Both the position numbers and the translations under genes were made by a program. A stretch of DNA of 64,000 nt from Mauremys mutica (Eukaryota > Chordata > Testudines > Geoemydidae): assembly GCF_020497125.1 (NCBI RefSeq), contig NC_059075.1:48037821-48101820 (forward strand). Reading direction: 5' to 3'. Of the stretch, positions 24,558 to 36,623 are shown piece after piece. The notes under the pieces are model-generated. The model searched no databases, was not told the origin of the DNA, and was given only the letters and a program-made list of their open reading frames with translations. Positions within the stretch are counted from its first letter, which is position 1. Every line of letters begins with the position of its first letter.

Positions 24558-25412
24558 GGGTATGGCTACACTTGAGAGTTACAGCGCTGGGAGTTAAAGC
24601 GCTGGTCGTACAGCTGTGTAGGGAAAGCGCTGGTGTGTGGCCACACTCACAGCTACCAGCGCTGCAGTGTGGCCACATTTGCAGCATTTGCAGCGCTGTT
24701 GGGAGTGATGCATTATGGGCAGCTATCCCAGCGTTCAAGTGGCAGCAACATGCTTTTCAAAAGAGGGGGGTGGGGTGCAGTGTGACAGGGACCGGGGGAG
24801 AGAGAGAGAGTGGATTTTTGGAGCCGACACTGTGTATCAGCTCCCTGCCTTGCAAAATCAGAAAATTTTCCCGACCCCTTACTCTTAATTGCAAACAGCC
24901 TGCAGACCAGATAAGCAGCTGCTCCAACGGACTCCCTTTCTCTCCCTCCCCCCGCTGTTTCTCTCGTCAAGCAAACACTCTTCCCTGTGCCTGCCTCATT
25001 CACAGCAAGGTAGTAGGTTTATCTCATTTGATTGTTCAGTCAGTTACAGATTGATCACGGCAAACAGGAGCTGTGTTTGTTTTTTAGATAAGCAGCTCCC
25101 GGAGCCCCGAATTCACAACAAAACAAAGAGAGGCAGCATAACAAAACAAAGGGAGTAATTTAGTTAAAAGCATTCTGGGATATATCCTTATACCCTGGAT
25201 GCCAATAACAGCGCTGGTGTGTGGCCACACTTTACGACCAGCGCTGCAGCACCAGCGCTGCAATGCTTATACCCCAAGCAGACCCAGGTGTACGGCCAGC
25301 GCTGCAGCCAGGGAGTTGCAGCGCTGGATGTGCCCTGCAGGTGTGGACAGTTACTAATTGCAGCGCTGGAAAGCCTCCACCAGCGCTGCAAATCTCAAGT
25401 GTAGCCATACCC
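24558..25412. mobile_element. PIF/Harbinger-like nonautonomous element with CAGCGCTG arrays
   Basis: The two ends share a perfect 20-nt inverted repeat GGGTATGGCTACACTTGAGA, with the 3-bp duplication TCA at 24555-24557 and 25413-25415 (TNA type, as in PIF/Harbinger). Ten exact CAGCGCTG octamers and two AAGCGCTG variants crowd the outer ~170 bp on the left and ~200 bp on the right; GTGTGGCCACAC occurs in both arms. The middle (about 24730-25200) lacks them. Frames through the element (for example 24521-25054 plus) have no transposase motif. Confidence 0.8.
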
Positions 25413-25440
25413 TCAGTCTGATCAGCATTAGGTTTTAGTA

Positions 25441-25540
25441 CCAATTCAGTAAAGCACTTAAACATGTGCTTATCTTTAGGGAGATGCTTTAGCCCCAATC
25501 ACTTCAATTGGAATTAAGTTTAAGCAAGTGCTTAAAGTAC
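25441..25540. repeat. Old palindromic repeat ('CAGTAAAGCACTTAA' type)
   Basis: The left CAGTAAAGCACTTAAACATG faces the right GTTTAAGCAAGTGCTTAAAG. It adjoins the 3' end of the Harbinger-like element. Diverged; limits approximate. Confidence 0.6.
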
Positions 25541-25555
25541 AAAAATGTTTAGGGT

Positions 25556-28500
25556 CAAATTCTGAAAGATGTCAAGTACCTGAAACTCCTACTGAAGTGC
25601 TAGGGCAAAGTCACACAGCCAGGATTCAGAGATTCTCAATTCCTGATTCCCAGACTCATATTCAGTCAACATTCTGTTTCCCTATTCAATGTCACCCAGG
25701 GTTCAGTGATATTCTGCAACAACTGGACTCAGAAGATTGAATCCAAGGGAGACTCTCAACCTTAATGTTGAATTGCCTTGGTTTTGATGATTTCAAACAT
25801 TAAAATAAATTAAAAAGAGACATAGACCTTAAAAAAATTACAGAGAACAAGGCTCAGATTATTAGAAAATGAAATGTTCGTGTAAGGATTGATGGAGAAA
25901 AGAAACACAGACAACAAATAGGTTTGTTACTTATTAAGTATAAGCTACAAAATTCCATAGGTCCTCACAAGCCAGGCTCAAATATCCTTACCTCAAATAA
26001 AAGTTATGCACACCATATAGCATGTGAGTGAGACAGATACATAAGCAGATAAACCAAATGTAAATGAAAGTTCTATAATGGAAAAGTTGACTGATCGCTA
26101 AATATAACATAGCTAGCAAAAAGCACTGTAATATAACTATGTAAATTTTAAACTAATCTTCTGACTTTTTAAAGATAATCATTTGTTCTTTCTACATATC
26201 CAAGTAACAAATAAACTATGCTATTGAGTGTGATCTAATTCAAATATTCAACCATTTTTCTCTCTAGTTTTCATAGTCTTCTCTCTCATTACCTGTATAG
26301 TCCATGGAAATTTTCAGTGGGAAAAAATGTGAAGCATGTGACCTATCAGAGAAGACAGAGGGAATAACTGCTGAATTAGGCCACTAAGCCTCTTAAAACT
26401 CCTTTACCTGTGACTTTTCTATCTGATTTATTCCCAATTACTTCAATAAAAATGGTCTAAAAGTCATGCCAGTTTTAATACATCTATATTAATTAGAACT
26501 GAAGCTGCAGCATTAAGATTTTATACCACATTTACAGCAGTATGTGTTTTTGGAATCCTGACATCTTTATCTTTTCTGCCATGCAAATGAGAACTCTCTA
26601 ACCTTATATTAAATGAACCAACCAAATCCAATATGGCTGCCAACAAACTGTCCCAAAGCACTACCCAGTGAACAGGTGAGCAGGAGGCAGGAAAATTGGG
26701 AAAAATATAAATGCAGTAATTAAGTATATTCTTTGTTAATAAATCATTTTTTATAATTGTACATGCTAACCGATCTATTTAATACATTGGATTCTAGTCA
26801 GAAAAAAAGTTGGGGTTAAACACTTTTGCTCAACTAACCTTCATTAGCTTCTTTGGCTTAGCTGCCACAGTGTGAATTCAATTCCAGAGCTAAATCCCCA
26901 CTGTGTTGACATTGTTACAGAGATTATGGTAATTTATATGCAGTGTTCTTGCCTTTTACACACACACACATCATTGGAGGAGACTCCCTATTCAAAATCA
27001 ACATATGCAATGTGTCATTTTTGTCACTTTTTACCAGCATTAGGTACTCTCACAAAAACTCAGTATCATTCACATTTTGTTGTCCATCCACTTCACTGCA
27101 CTGTTTAGGGCAGATGATCAGCTGCTGTAACTTGTTATAGCTTGACTTCAGTGCAGCTTTCAATAGTTACTCAAAACTGGCCATTTGTCTGAGAACATCT
27201 TTGATTTATAAATAAAATTACTTCAGTATTTACAATATTCTATATAGGAAATACTGCCATGGCCATTTCCAACTATCTAAGGCAAAATTGTAAAATGTTT
27301 CAGGATGCCTACTTTGCTTCTACTACAGTTTGCGCACTTGTGCTGTTGTATTCTTTAAGCTTGCATTAATGCAGATTGCCTGAGTGCTGTGCACAATTCG
27401 TGAGGCATACATTTTAAAGCACTATTTGAACTTAGAGAGTTTATGTAATAGCTACTACAATGCAAATTATTTCTTTGAAAGCCACAAATGAGGCCCAAAT
27501 CTGTATATTTTGTTTGGGGTATTTGGGCACCTAAGTGGCAAGAAATGTGAATAAATACAAAGACACATTATCCCAATGTGGCATCCTGTCCCTGAGGAAA
27601 GATTTCCTTCAGAAGTGATAGAACATGTGTTGCTACAGACATTGTCCAACTCAACCTGTTAACTTAGCATCTATGCCCTACTGGAACAATTTGACCAACT
27701 AGTGAGTAGGCACAATGCCATCCAAACATATGGGTGTGAGTGTAAGCAGCCAAGTGACCATGTACGAGAATCAAATCTGTTTGCTGAGGGCAGGAGTCCC
27801 AGTCTGAAACATCCAAACAGCTGTCTATCCTGAGGTTTACATGCCTGTGGTTAAGAGGATGTGACATAGTTAATCCATCTTTTGGCTGGATTAATTTTAA
27901 AATATAAAAATTAGCTTCCTTGGCCACACAAGGAGTTTTTGGCTCTGTTGAACTGTCTAGTGTCATCTCCACCCAACTGCAGTTCTTTACATCCTGATGA
28001 CTTTCTCCTGAATGGTCTGAAAGGCACTGAGAACCATGTTCCGAAACTTACTGTGTTCTTTCACAGGTTTACATATATGCAGTAGAAAAAGGTGTAGGAC
28101 ATTTCTGAAGGATGAATCCCTTTGTTTTCGGACTCTGGACATTATACTCAGCAAAGTATATTTAAAAAGTGAACACTTCCATTCTGTAATAATAAAATGA
28201 TTCATTTCTTTATTGGGGTCAAATGGAGCAACATTCAGAATTTGATGGTCACATTTCTCATAGCAAGATGAGCCCACTATAACAAGACTCGGAGGCACTT
28301 ATTTCATAAACCAAAATGGTCAGTCCATGCTACAAAACTAAAACCAATCAAATGAACAAGCTAGATTCAATTTACAAACTATTCAATGGTCAATAAAATA
28401 ATTCAATAAGGGTTCAAAGATGCCTGTTGTTTCCAGTATTTACTGAGCTGCCCTTCTGAAATCGTGTATCTTTGTAATTTCTTCATAATTTATATGCTGC

Positions 28501-28562
28501 TTTCGAATGATCAATGACTGCTTACAAACAAAGAGACTATGGTTAGAAATGTTAGCTAAGAG
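25556..28562. other. Unassigned AT-rich sequence
   Basis: Nothing firm. 25600-25660 has a faint resemblance to a MIR tail ('AAAGTCACACAGCCAGGATT'). Minus-strand frames at 27664-27972 and 27987-28298 have no domain. Confidence 0.5.
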
Positions 28563-28688
28563 TAAAATTTTCAAAAGGACCTAAGAAAATCCTATTTTCA
28601 AAAAGGACTTAGGCATTTCACAGCCTAAATTCCAATGAAAGCCAATGAGACTGAGGCTCCTAAGTTACTTAGGGAGTTTTGAAAAAAT
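28563..28688. repeat. Old palindromic repeat ('TTTTCAAAAGGACCTAAG' type)
   Basis: The left arm with TTTTCAAAAAGGACTTAGG faces the right arm with CTCCTAAGTTACTTAGGGAG and TTTTGAAAA, around 'TTCCAATGAAAGCCAATGAG'. Matches a common palindromic amniote repeat as remembered; diverged. Confidence 0.6.
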
Positions 28689-29299
28689 GTATCCTAAATC
28701 ACATAGAGCACATGGGATATGTGGCATGGGGAATGGAACTTGAAATCTCTTGCTCTAAAAACATTGGTCCGTGCTACATCCAAAGGAGAATTTCCATCCA
28801 TACCCAAAAATCAGGTGGTATAGTTTACAAATATTCTTTTCAAGCCTCCATTCACTTGAAAGTGGAGTAATTTCAAACATGTAAGCAGATATGACATTCT
28901 GGTAGAAAACAGTACTGTAAAATGCATGCCAGTAGACACCAGCCTGTTCATTATACCCTTTTATGGCTTTAAAGCATGCAAATTATGATTAACTTTAGAA
29001 CAATACTTTAAATGTCTGGTTAAAAAGGAGATCTTACTCAACTGTGATCTCTGGTACAAAAGGTCTGAATTTGAAAGATTAGGGATACAACACAGAAAAT
29101 ATTATTATGCTTTTCAACTCAGAGTTACCCTTACTGCCCCATCACTTTGAGGAACCAGTAGTATTTTAGTTCTTACCACTGTTTATTAAATCATTTAAAT
29201 GTAGATGGAGTGTCTGCTCCTTTGCTATGTGGCCTTTAAGCATATACGTTCCGCAAAATGCCTTTCTCTCTGCAGCAAATAAAACTAATTGTTCTTCAT

Positions 29300-29670
29300 T
29301 AAGGAAGCAAAATCTCTTTATCACTTCATCACTCTCTCTAATTCTTCCTCTTATTCACTCCCAATGGAGCATAAGGCGTCAACCATTCTCCTCCATTCAT
29401 TTCGTTCTTGAGCGAGGCAGCAAATTTCATCCCACTTCATTCCCATGCCTTTCATTTCCTCTTCAATGGTCCTTCGCCACGTCCCCAATGGTCTACCTCT
29501 CCTCCTTCTTCCTTGTGGTGTCCATCGTAGGGCAATATGAGGGTGTCTATCAGCACCCATTCTCAACACATGCCCCAACCATCTCCATCTTCGTTGTTTG
29601 GATTCATCCACTATGTTGTTAATGCCCGTTAATCGTCTCACTTCAACATTGGTGATACGCTGCGGCCAAA
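29300..29670 (-). mobile_element. 5'-truncated RTE-type LINE, C-terminal coding end
   Basis: The minus-strand frame 29689-29351 (112 codons) ends in a pattern typical of RTE-type endonuclease/reverse-transcriptase C-termini: RRWRWLGHVLRM, then ALRWTPQGRRRRGRP, TWRRTIEEEM, and a final WRRMVDALC. These lie roughly at residues 33-110. There is no internal stop or frameshift. The upstream reverse transcriptase is missing, as expected from 5' truncation. The clade call rests on motif memory; a related non-LTR clade is possible. Confidence 0.65.
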
Positions 29671-32524
29671 TCAAAATTATAAAATGCAAGCCGAAGTTCT
29701 CATCTTCAAATTAGAGATGTACTTGAGCCACCAAAAGCCCTATTTTGCCATGTCTCATCACACTAAGTAGATCTTACCATGGAAGTATCTCCACTGAAAT
29801 CAGCTGTTCCATTTGGAATCATGGCAAATATCAAGCCTGAAGTTTGGATTCCAATGTTCCTATTCATATTTTTTTTAAAGGAAGGAGAGTGGATGGTAGG
29901 GAAAACATTACACTTTATTAACTACAGTTGCACAGAGGAGGAGTGAGTTTGTTTCTCTCTCTGTACAATCTGGCATTTAATTAATATTCATAAAAAAACT
30001 GAGCTGTTTTCTCCACAATTATCTTACGATTCTTGGAGGAAGCACGGTGAGCCATTTTGGCCTGGGCTTAAACTGCAAAGTTTAAATACTGTTCAAAACT
30101 TCTCCAATGTTCACGGTGCTTCAGATCTAGTGTCCCTGTAAAGATTCATCACTCTGGACATGGCTTTTCATGAATGGGTAAATCCAAAACAAGCAGAATT
30201 TATTTTCACATGATGCCAAAAGAAAAGTGGGCATACAATGATAGTCAATATAAATCTGCTCATTGGCTCCTGTGATGCACTATGATTTCAGTAGACACCA
30301 GAGTATGTGTGAAAGTTATTGTGATAGGACTAAACAGCAGTTTGATTTTTTAATTGCCCTGAAGTAACTCCTTTCACACTTTAGCAAGAGTAGTGTCTCT
30401 TATAAACTGGCACAAAAATAAAATTAAGTAAAGGTGAACATTCTGAGTCCCAGACAGATACATTTAATGTTATTTCAAAAGATAATACTAATTATTAACT
30501 TAAATCTCATACTTTTAAACACATGGATATAAACTTGTTCCAAACCTCTGAAAGACTCATCATCTTGCATACACCTTCAATTATTATCCTTATACAATAA
30601 ATAATGTATGTCTAGACTGAGTCCTTCATGCTTTACAACACATTTCATAGAGTGAGAGTCAGTCACAAGACCATAGTTCAAACTGTGAGGCTGGCCTTCT
30701 CAGGCAATCTCCAACCTCTCCCCAGGGACGCACAAACAAGCACAGAGAAAATGAGTGTTGGGGAGTGTTTCTTTATCATTTAGGAGTTAGGACCTGGCAA
30801 ATACATAATTGTCAGTCCAATTATTAAAACTATCCTATACTGATTACATACAGTTGTTCGAATTTTGCTGAGTCCTAAATGAAAATGAACCAGTAAAGCA
30901 AAAAAAAATTAAGAAGCGGCTCCGATATTTGAGAAAACTTGGATAAAAAGAAAAGTTCACAGAAAGCAGAGAACAAGTTCCTGAAAGAGAAGACGGCAAA
31001 AGTAAAAGAGAAACTGCCTTCCTCCAAACTGCACAGTTACAGGAAAGAGACAACAAGAAGGTAAATATTGGAAGAAAACAGGAAGCAGGTAGAGAGCAAG
31101 TGGATATGATGTCATGGAAATATGAGGATACATGGGTATTTGTTAAAACCAAGAGGGAATTGCTAAACTGAATGTATTGGGGGCCAAAAAGTCAATGGAG
31201 ATGAGGGATTCTATAATCCTGCTTCCTGGAACAAGGGAATAGTCATGGTCATAATCTTCATAAACCTCTGCTGTCTAAATACTAGTGATTCCTGAATTCC
31301 ACATTACCGGAAGATGATTTGGAAACTTCAGCTACGGTGAAATCCAGCGGCCTGCTCTCTTAGGTTTTCATGCATGGAACACATTATACCAGCATTCCTA
31401 ACTGCACTGGCTTTCAATCTATTTCCAGATGCAATTCAAGGTCAGTTTTCTTTCACCTAGAGCGCTATGTATAGTTTGTGTCTTGACTACTTCAAAGTAG
31501 TTTCTCTTCTCAAATTTTTACCTGTCATTTTAGAACAGATTTAAATGGGAGCGTAAAAGACAAAGAGCATCCAGTGGAAGGCCATTCCAGTGAAGGGCTC
31601 TCTTCTTCTTTAGTCCAACCAAGCCAGTTTTCCTGACCTTCTGCATGAACTGTTAAACTCACCTACCTTGGCTTCTCCCAAGAGGACAGATTAAATGGCA
31701 ATAATTCTTAGTCTTTTGGTATTGGTCAAGGGTGGAAGACTTTTCTTTTTCTTAGTCAATACATTATTTGTTTTTTAATCATGCAGTTATTTTACATAAT
31801 TTATTCTAGAGATAAAAGGTGCACACATTAAAAAACAGAATAAAAATAAAGGAGCAAATTCCAAAAAGCGCACATGGGAAATGACTGAAACCCAACCAGG
31901 AGGAAAGGTTGAGGTACAGACAAATAGTGCACAGTTAGTAAGCACAGTAACCAGTTGTTCAGGGAAATCTACTTAAAAGCAGGCGGTGTTTCCACCATGC
32001 TTCTAAAACAATACAGACATAATAGATCTGGCCCTAACTTACCCCTTTTCTCTGGGTTTATTGAAATTTATAATAAAGATAAAGATATAAAACTCCACAT
32101 AAGTTTTCTCCTGAACATAGCTGTTATACGGGTTTCTCCACGTAAGGCTCCTCTTCTGCCCATGTTTGTTGTTCTCGCTGCGTCAGAGAGGCACACTCAA
32201 CCCCTTTTGTAATCATGGACTTTATAGGAACCACCTGATGAGATATCAGTGTAAGTCCGCAAAAAGAGCTCTGCATCTCTGGGAAGGGTGCTAGAACCTA
32301 AAACCCCGTAACACTACTACCAAAGATTTTTGACAAGCAGCTTTCATCATGGAATCTGACAGTTTTTAATCAAGTGATTCTTGAACACAACTCTTTTTGT
32401 ATCACAAATCTCTTGTTATTGTGTGTTGTGTCGGCATAGCTTTTCAGATAGATTTACTCTATAAGATCTGTAACCCTCCTGGTCACTTTTTTAAAAACCA
32501 CATCTTTACAGCATTTTCTGTCTA
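29671..32524. other. Unassigned AT-rich sequence
   Basis: No supported feature. Frames such as 30844-31152 minus are serine/leucine-rich with no motif. Confidence 0.5.
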
Positions 32525-32745
32525 AAGATCTCCAAGTGCTTTAAAAACATGAATGAATTAAGCCGCACAATAACCCTTTGAGGTAAGTAAGTTTTATCAC
32601 CATATTTTACAGACAAGAAAACTGCGTCACAAAGATATTAGGTGACTTGCCTGAGATCACACAGGAACTCTGTGGCAGAGCAGGGAATAGAAATCTCCCC
32701 ATGTCCAGTCCCAGAGTCCAAACCACAAGACCATCCTTCCTCCCA
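32525..32745 (+). repeat. MIR-type CORE-SINE
   Basis: Recognisable landmarks in order: a 'CCAAGTGCTTTAAAAACAT' start, 'ACAATAACCCTTTGAGGTAA', 'ATTTTACAGACAAGAAAACT', 'TAGGTGACTTGCCTGAGATC', then 'ACACAGGAACTCTGTGGCAG'. This matches the MIR body and conserved core as known in amniotes. Old and diverged. Confidence 0.75.
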
Positions 32746-32819
32746 AATGAAGTAAAGAACAGTATGTACAATAATTTAATATATATATTTTGGAGAAAAT
32801 CCACTTTTTTTTTTAAATT

Positions 32820-33004
32820 GGAGATATACCTATCTCCTAGAACTAGAAGGGACCTTGAAAGGTCATTGAGTGCAGCCCCTACCTTCACTAGCAGGACCAA
32901 GTACTGATTTTTGCCCCAGATCCCTAAGTGGCTCCCTCAAGGATTGAACTCATAACCCTGGGTTTAGCAGGCCAATGCTCAAGCCACTGAGCTATCCCTC
33001 CCCC
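32820..33004 (-). mobile_element. tRNA-derived SINE (turtle tRNA-Lys / Cry type)
   Basis: On the minus strand the head holds a pol III A box TAGCTCAGTGG (32984-32994) and a B-box-like GAGTTCAATCC (32941-32951). A unique body follows, then a CR1-like 3' tail whose plus-strand form is CTAGAACTAGAAGGGACC, ending by an A-rich run (T-run on plus, about 32807-32817). Tortoise SINEs with a tRNA-Lys head and a tail shared with a CR1 LINE are well documented and thought to be mobilised by that LINE. This is the best lineage marker in the window. It is not a functional tRNA gene. Confidence 0.88.
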
Positions 33005-33130
33005 CAGCATATATGAATTAGTGACTGGTGAAGGCTGGAAGCTCAGGAAAAGATTAAACCAAGTAATTCAGACACTTACCCAAATTTCACCTCTTCAAAT
33101 AGTCCAGGGGCCTCCCTTCCTCTACACACT

Positions 33131-33225
33131 TTTTGACTTGATTTTCAGAAGTGTCAAGCACGCACAAATCACACTGAAGTCAGGAAGAACTTCAGTTGCT
33201 CAGACCTTTGAAAATCATGTTTCAC
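33131..33225. repeat. Weak palindromic repeat ('GATTTTCAGAAGTG' type)
   Basis: GATTTTCAGAAGTGTCAAGC faces CTTTGAAAATCATG around 'CACTGAAGTCAGG'. More decayed relative of 21628-21717. Confidence 0.45.
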
Positions 33226-33308
33226 ATCCCACTTGTAACTAATTCCTTCCTGCCTCATGTCTTCTTGGAAGTAGATAGGAGGAACAGTGATTTGTTAAAT
33301 CCCTTTAC

Positions 33309-33328
33309 AAAAAAATAATAATAATAAT
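33309..33328. repeat. A-run and (TAA)n microsatellite
   Basis: A run of A followed by five ATA/TAA units. Confidence 0.9.
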
Positions 33329-33399
33329 CTAGAAGCCTGTTTCCCACCTACCATCTTTGTCAAGAATCATTAATTATTTCACTGGCTTTTCCTTTCCCT

Positions 33400-33930
33400 T
33401 CAACAGCAAATTCATTGTTTCTCCTTCTCACCATCAAAGGTTTGCACAAATTTGTGTCCCCTGCCTTCATTTCTGCTTTTATTTCCCCATGCTCCATGTT
33501 ATATTGCCTACTCTCTTGAAGCCTCCTGACTCTATTTGTCTCTCCCTCCCACTCTTGTCTTTGAATCATCTTTAACATTACCCCATCCTTTTTACATCTC
33601 TCTCCACATTCAATTCCCTCCTCAACCCACATGTCTTCTGTAAGGCCTTCTAATGCCTTTCACTAATAACAGGAGAGACAAAAGAAGGCGGGGGGAAGGG
33701 GGAGATCGCCAACTGCATGAATGTTTGATCTTCAACCTGCAGCATGCATCTCCTTCTGCCCCTCCATTGCTAGCTTCATTCTCTGAGCTCTCCAGGCTCC
33801 CCTCCATATCATCCTCCTTTGCCTCCACTCTCAGCATCACTTTTTCCTTCTTTCCTTTTCCTACACCCATGCTTTTAGGAACTCATCTTACACATTTTCC
33901 CCTCGATCTTATCCACATCCCTTATAATAT
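33400..33930 (+). repeat. Pyrimidine-rich segment, possible L2/L3-type LINE interior
   Basis: Strong C/T bias on the plus strand with blocks such as 'CATTCAATTCCCTCCTCAAC' followed by 'TCTTCTGTAAGGCCTTCTAA', which recall the segment before the 3' tail of L2/L3-type LINEs. It lies upstream, in the right orientation, of the tail at 34211-34330. Frames on both strands here reflect composition. Tentative. Confidence 0.35.
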
Positions 33931-34210
33931 GTAGTTTAGACAATATACATTTAAAAAACAAAAACAAACAATTTACAGCTAAGATGATGGCCAACCATCA
34001 CTGGGACCACTCTGTATGTTACACCCCTTTTGGGGGGGGAAGGGGGAAGAGAACGGGACACATGGATCAACATTCACATCACACTCCCAGTCAGTACCAG
34101 GCCTGGGCCAGGGAAGCTAATGATCTAACCCGCACAACAAAATTGGTGATGAATCCTGGTCACGTGCCACCTGAAGCACGTTGTGCATACACTAGGAAGA
34201 TGACCCCTTT

Positions 34211-34330
34211 CTATCTTGTCTAGTAATATTGTAAACTGTTTGTGGGAAGACTTGTGTCTATTTCACTCTTTGTACAGAGTTTAGCCCCTCATCCTGATTT
34301 GAGCCTTTGGTTGTTGTTATAACAACAACA
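34211..34330 (+). repeat. L2/L3-type LINE 3' end
   Basis: 'ATATTGTAAACTGTTTGTGG', then 'TTTGTACAGAGTTTAGCCCC', then a 'TTGTTGTTATAACAACAACA' simple tail. Same type as 6249-6375, but on the plus strand. Confidence 0.55.
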
Positions 34331-34371
34331 AGATTTCAAAACTGTATAGTATATTTGAACTGTACTTTTTG

Positions 34372-34480
34372 TGTCTTAAACTGTAAATTACTTAAGGCAT
34401 GGATCAAACTTTCTACCATGTTTCATACAGCACTGAGCATTATTTTGGCAGCTAATGAATGCATAAACAACAATACTGTA
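34372..34480 (+). repeat. Second L2/L3-type LINE 3' end
   Basis: 'TTAAACTGTAAATTACTTAA', then 'CATACAGCACTGAGCATTAT', ending 'GCTAATGAATGCATAAACAA'. It lies directly after the first copy in the same orientation. Confidence 0.5.
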
Positions 34481-36265
34481 TTTTTTTTTTTTAGCAGAAT
34501 GGTCTTTCTTTGATTTGTATGCCAGGCTGGCAGCTCCACCCACTCTCCACATTATTTAAGATTTGCATGACTGATAGTGCAAATAGACTTGCGTACTGCT
34601 TGAATAGTCACTGCATGTATAAAGCCTGGTGCAGGAATATGAGATACAATTTTGTATCTGTCAGCTGGTCTTTAGGCATGCAACAACAAGATTTTAAATA
34701 TCTAATTTCTATAGGAAATAAATTCTTCAGCCTCAATGACCACTGAACCCAAGAATTCACTTATGTGCTCTTGGCTACTATGGGACTCGGACTAACTCTT
34801 CATTAGCCAGAACTGATATAGTTCATAAAGACAACTACATAAGAACCATGGAGATAACCTAGCAATTAGTTGAAAAATTATCATTTAAGATGATCACATT
34901 ATATCTTATAGAAGTTTATTCTCTCTATATTAGGGAAAGAAAATGCAAACTACCAACTACAGGAACAACCTTAAAAATTCTCATAATTAACATTGTTCAT
35001 TTATGGTTGAACATTTTGTTACTGTTATCATTCAATTACTGTCAGACATAGAAACCAGAATCTCTAATATTTCATTAAGTTTTTTATCTGTATGAAACAT
35101 GATAACATAATTCAATTTTTAGATGGCAAGAAAAAAAAACAGATAAATCAAAAGAGTTGCACACTAGTTTAGCTTTGAAAATATCCCCTATTTGGTCCAT
35201 CAGATGATAGTATTTAGGGTATATAATACTGAAAGGGCAATCTGATAAATCACACTAGAAGCAATTTTAAACCATACTACTGCTGAAAAGTCAATTTAAC
35301 TTTCCAGCTTTAGAAGACTTTGTTATTGCTATTGTTAATTATTTCTCATTTAATGGAAAATTGGCAACAAGGTCCCCAACTGTCATTTTAAATCTGCAAT
35401 AATATCATGTGAAGCTTTTCGTCCTTATTCCCAAGTCCTGGATTATCAGAGCTAAATGGCAGCTCCAGCATTACAAAAGCTCAGGGGCAGGTACTGTTAC
35501 ACAAATTGCCAATTCAATTAACAGTGTGTAAATGCTCCACTGGCAGGCTGAGGGAAGGACAGCCATTTTGGCAAGTGTCATTCCTAATTTATCAAACTGT
35601 CAAACCTTCCACTCAGGTGCCTGCGGTCACTGTCTGCCTCTTAATGCTAAATTGTAAAGCTGCAGGAACCATTCTTGTAGCTTGACAAGGCACAATACTC
35701 AAAACTGATTTTAAAATCAAATGTACAGTTGTTTTAATTATTCTGCGTATAAACTGATGTTTTAATTATAAAAACAGAGAGGGAATATTCAATAAGGATC
35801 CAACATTACATGTATATACAGTAGAAGGAACAAAGCTTGCTACCTAACCTGTTCAATTTTATTTAATCCTATACTGCTTGTGATTATACTCAAATAGACA
35901 GTTCCTTAGTGATAGTAAAGCTCCATCACCCACTTCTCTATAGTCTTAACATTAGCTCTACTGTCTTTGGGTTCTTACCAAATCACCATGTGTCTTAGTG
36001 CCTTACAGATGAAAAAATGTACAAGATGACCTGCATCAGCAAATTCAAATTTAATTTCCACTGACCCCACTTCTCCCCACCAATCACAGTGAATAGTTTA
36101 CTTCCTCCTCTTACCTTTATGGAAATACTAGTAGGTTATGAGTTGCTTTGTGGAAAAGGAACACTGAAGAACTTCACAGTTGGACCTGAAAGGGGCGAGG
36201 GCTTTCGGTCATCCTTACAGTTATATGAATGGCTTACAGACACTGCTGCAAATGCAGACAGGACC
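34481..36265. other. Unassigned; candidate conserved noncoding stretch near 35340-35720
   Basis: 35340-35720 is repeat-free to my eye, with moderate GC and short homeobox-like ATTA/TAAT motifs ('CCAATTCAATTAACAGTG'). It resembles vertebrate conserved noncoding elements in texture only. No gene. Confidence 0.25.
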
Positions 36266-36273
36266 CTTTAAAG

Positions 36274-36623
36274 CAGGGGTTCTCAACCTTTTTTTCTGAA
36301 GCCCCCCTGACGTGCTATAAAAACTCCATGGCCCACCTGTGCCACAACAACTGTTTTTCTGCATATAAAAGCCAGGGCTGGCATTAGGTGATAGCAAGCA
36401 AGGCAACTGCCTCGGGCCCTATGCCATAGGGTGCCCCACAAAGCTAAGCTACTCAGGCTTCTGCTTCAGCCCCAAGTAGCGAGTCTCAGGGCCCCGGGCT
36501 TCAGCCACATGCAGGGGGGCTTCAGCTTTCTGCCCTGCGCCCCCACGAATCTAACACTGGTCTTGCTTGGCAGACCCCCCTGAAATCTGCTCACGGCCCC
36601 AGACCACTGGCTGAGAACCACTG
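36274..36623. mobile_element. hAT-like nonautonomous element
   Basis: The ends CAGGGGTTCTCAACC and, inverted, CAGTGGTTCTCAGCC match 13/15. Flanking octamers CTTTAAAG (36266-36273) and CTCTAGAG (36624-36631) match 6/8, so this copy is older. The interior from about 36371 (CCAGGGCTGGCATTAGG) looks like the start of a second nested element. No coding capacity. Confidence 0.75.

Noticed and set aside
24521..25054. 177-codon plus-strand frame as a gene
   Set aside because: It starts outside and runs into the Harbinger-like element, with no domain; the cysteine/serine-rich composition follows the CAGCGCTG repeats.
29227..29622. 131-codon plus-strand frame
   Set aside because: It is the antisense shadow of the RTE-type frame on the minus strand.
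29351..29689. Possible host gene exon
   Set aside because: The residues match the C-terminal pattern of RTE-type retroelement proteins rather than a host protein.
32820..33004. Functional tRNA gene on the minus strand
   Set aside because: A and B boxes are present, but they are followed by a SINE body and a CR1-like tail; an intact cloverleaf and terminator are lacking.
33360..33934. Arg/Glu-rich minus frames and Ser/Pro-rich plus frames
   Set aside because: They are produced by a pyrimidine-rich strand bias; no motif or exon context.
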